This document shows, piece after piece, positions 52,279-52,430 of a DNA stretch of 52,430 bases (its first letter is position 1; the number at the start of each line of letters is the position of its first letter). Where the stretch lies: contig CAIRES010000005.1 in NCBI GenBank assembly GCA_903877645.1, forward strand, positions 1 to 52,430, written 5' to 3'. Below the pieces are notes generated by a model. The model saw only the letters and a program-made list of their open reading frames with translations. It was not told where the DNA came from and did not search any database. The stretch is from an uncultured Bacteroidota bacterium. Its GTDB lineage: Bacteria > Bacteroidota > Bacteroidia > Chitinophagales > Chitinophagaceae. The position numbers and the translations under genes are program-made.

Positions 52279-52430
52279 AGCAACATTTAGAAATAAAAAT
52301 AACCCCAGCGGGTATAATGTGTTAAAATAAGGATCGCTGTGCATCACAGACCCTTATATAATATTTTTTTTCTGCTGTAAAGCAGTAATAATTCTCCAAA
52401 TTTTTTAACCTATTTACACTTTTCAGGATA

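Overview
The window looks like a chromosomal segment of a Bacteroidota bacterium, most likely of the Chitinophagales type. The evidence is type IX secretion (T9SS) C-terminal sorting domains on two giant surface proteins, many Bacteroidota-type promoter elements (TAnnTTTG) close to start codons, the lack of clear Shine-Dalgarno sequences, and families typical of the phylum (IPExxxVDY protein, DUF2723, DUF6029, DUF5916, YtxH/holin operon). The genus is an inference; no rRNA is present.

Layout. 1-2040: AT-rich accessory stretch with two small exported proteins (a lipoprotein and a beta-barrel-like protein) sharing a duplicated upstream block, then a gene-free stretch with about eight CGCGCG-containing repeat copies, ending at tRNA-Gln(CTG) and its terminator. 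2219-14127: mostly housekeeping genes: pabB, a disordered Lys/Ala-Asp polyampholyte, purA, an SPFH protein, an IPExxxVDY protein, a DUF2723 membrane protein, a GNAT acetyltransferase, dapF, a CPBP protease gene broken by one in-frame stop, two tandem paralogous small membrane proteins of no known family, and recR. 14185-18877: envelope genes (DUF5916 and DUF6029 outer-membrane proteins) divergent from a TlpA-like thiol oxidoreductase. 18940-27072: a surface-glycan block with a GT4 glycosyltransferase, a Wzm/Wzt-like ABC exporter, a double-domain GT2, a GT-C-like membrane protein and a GT2-GT4 fusion. 27226-32991 and 37297-43653: two giant paralogous T9SS proteins with 12 and 11 Cys-containing repeats of about 90 residues. 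Between them lie an undecaprenyl-phosphate sugar transferase, a universal stress protein, a YtxH-holin-hypothetical operon and nadD. 43954-52267: metF, a GT4, ribBA, a Doc-type toxin-antitoxin pair, an exported TonB_C protein, another GT4, a sugar N-formyltransferase-like protein and a fatty acid desaturase.

How it fits together. The initiating sugar transferase, the ABC exporter, several glycosyltransferases and the formyltransferase-like enzyme could build and export a surface polysaccharide. In T9SS organisms that use an anionic LPS, such a glycan can anchor secreted proteins carrying the C-terminal domain seen on both giant proteins. The co-location is visible in the sequence; the functional link is inference.

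The most distinctive observations are the giant repeat-protein pair (one with an ALK/LTK-like glycine-rich N-terminal domain), the tandem unknown membrane paralogs, a group of genes whose TAnnTTTG element ends only 3-5 nt before the ATG (candidate leaderless mRNAs), two copies of a 59-nt REP-like palindrome, and the CGCG repeat array beside tRNA-Gln.
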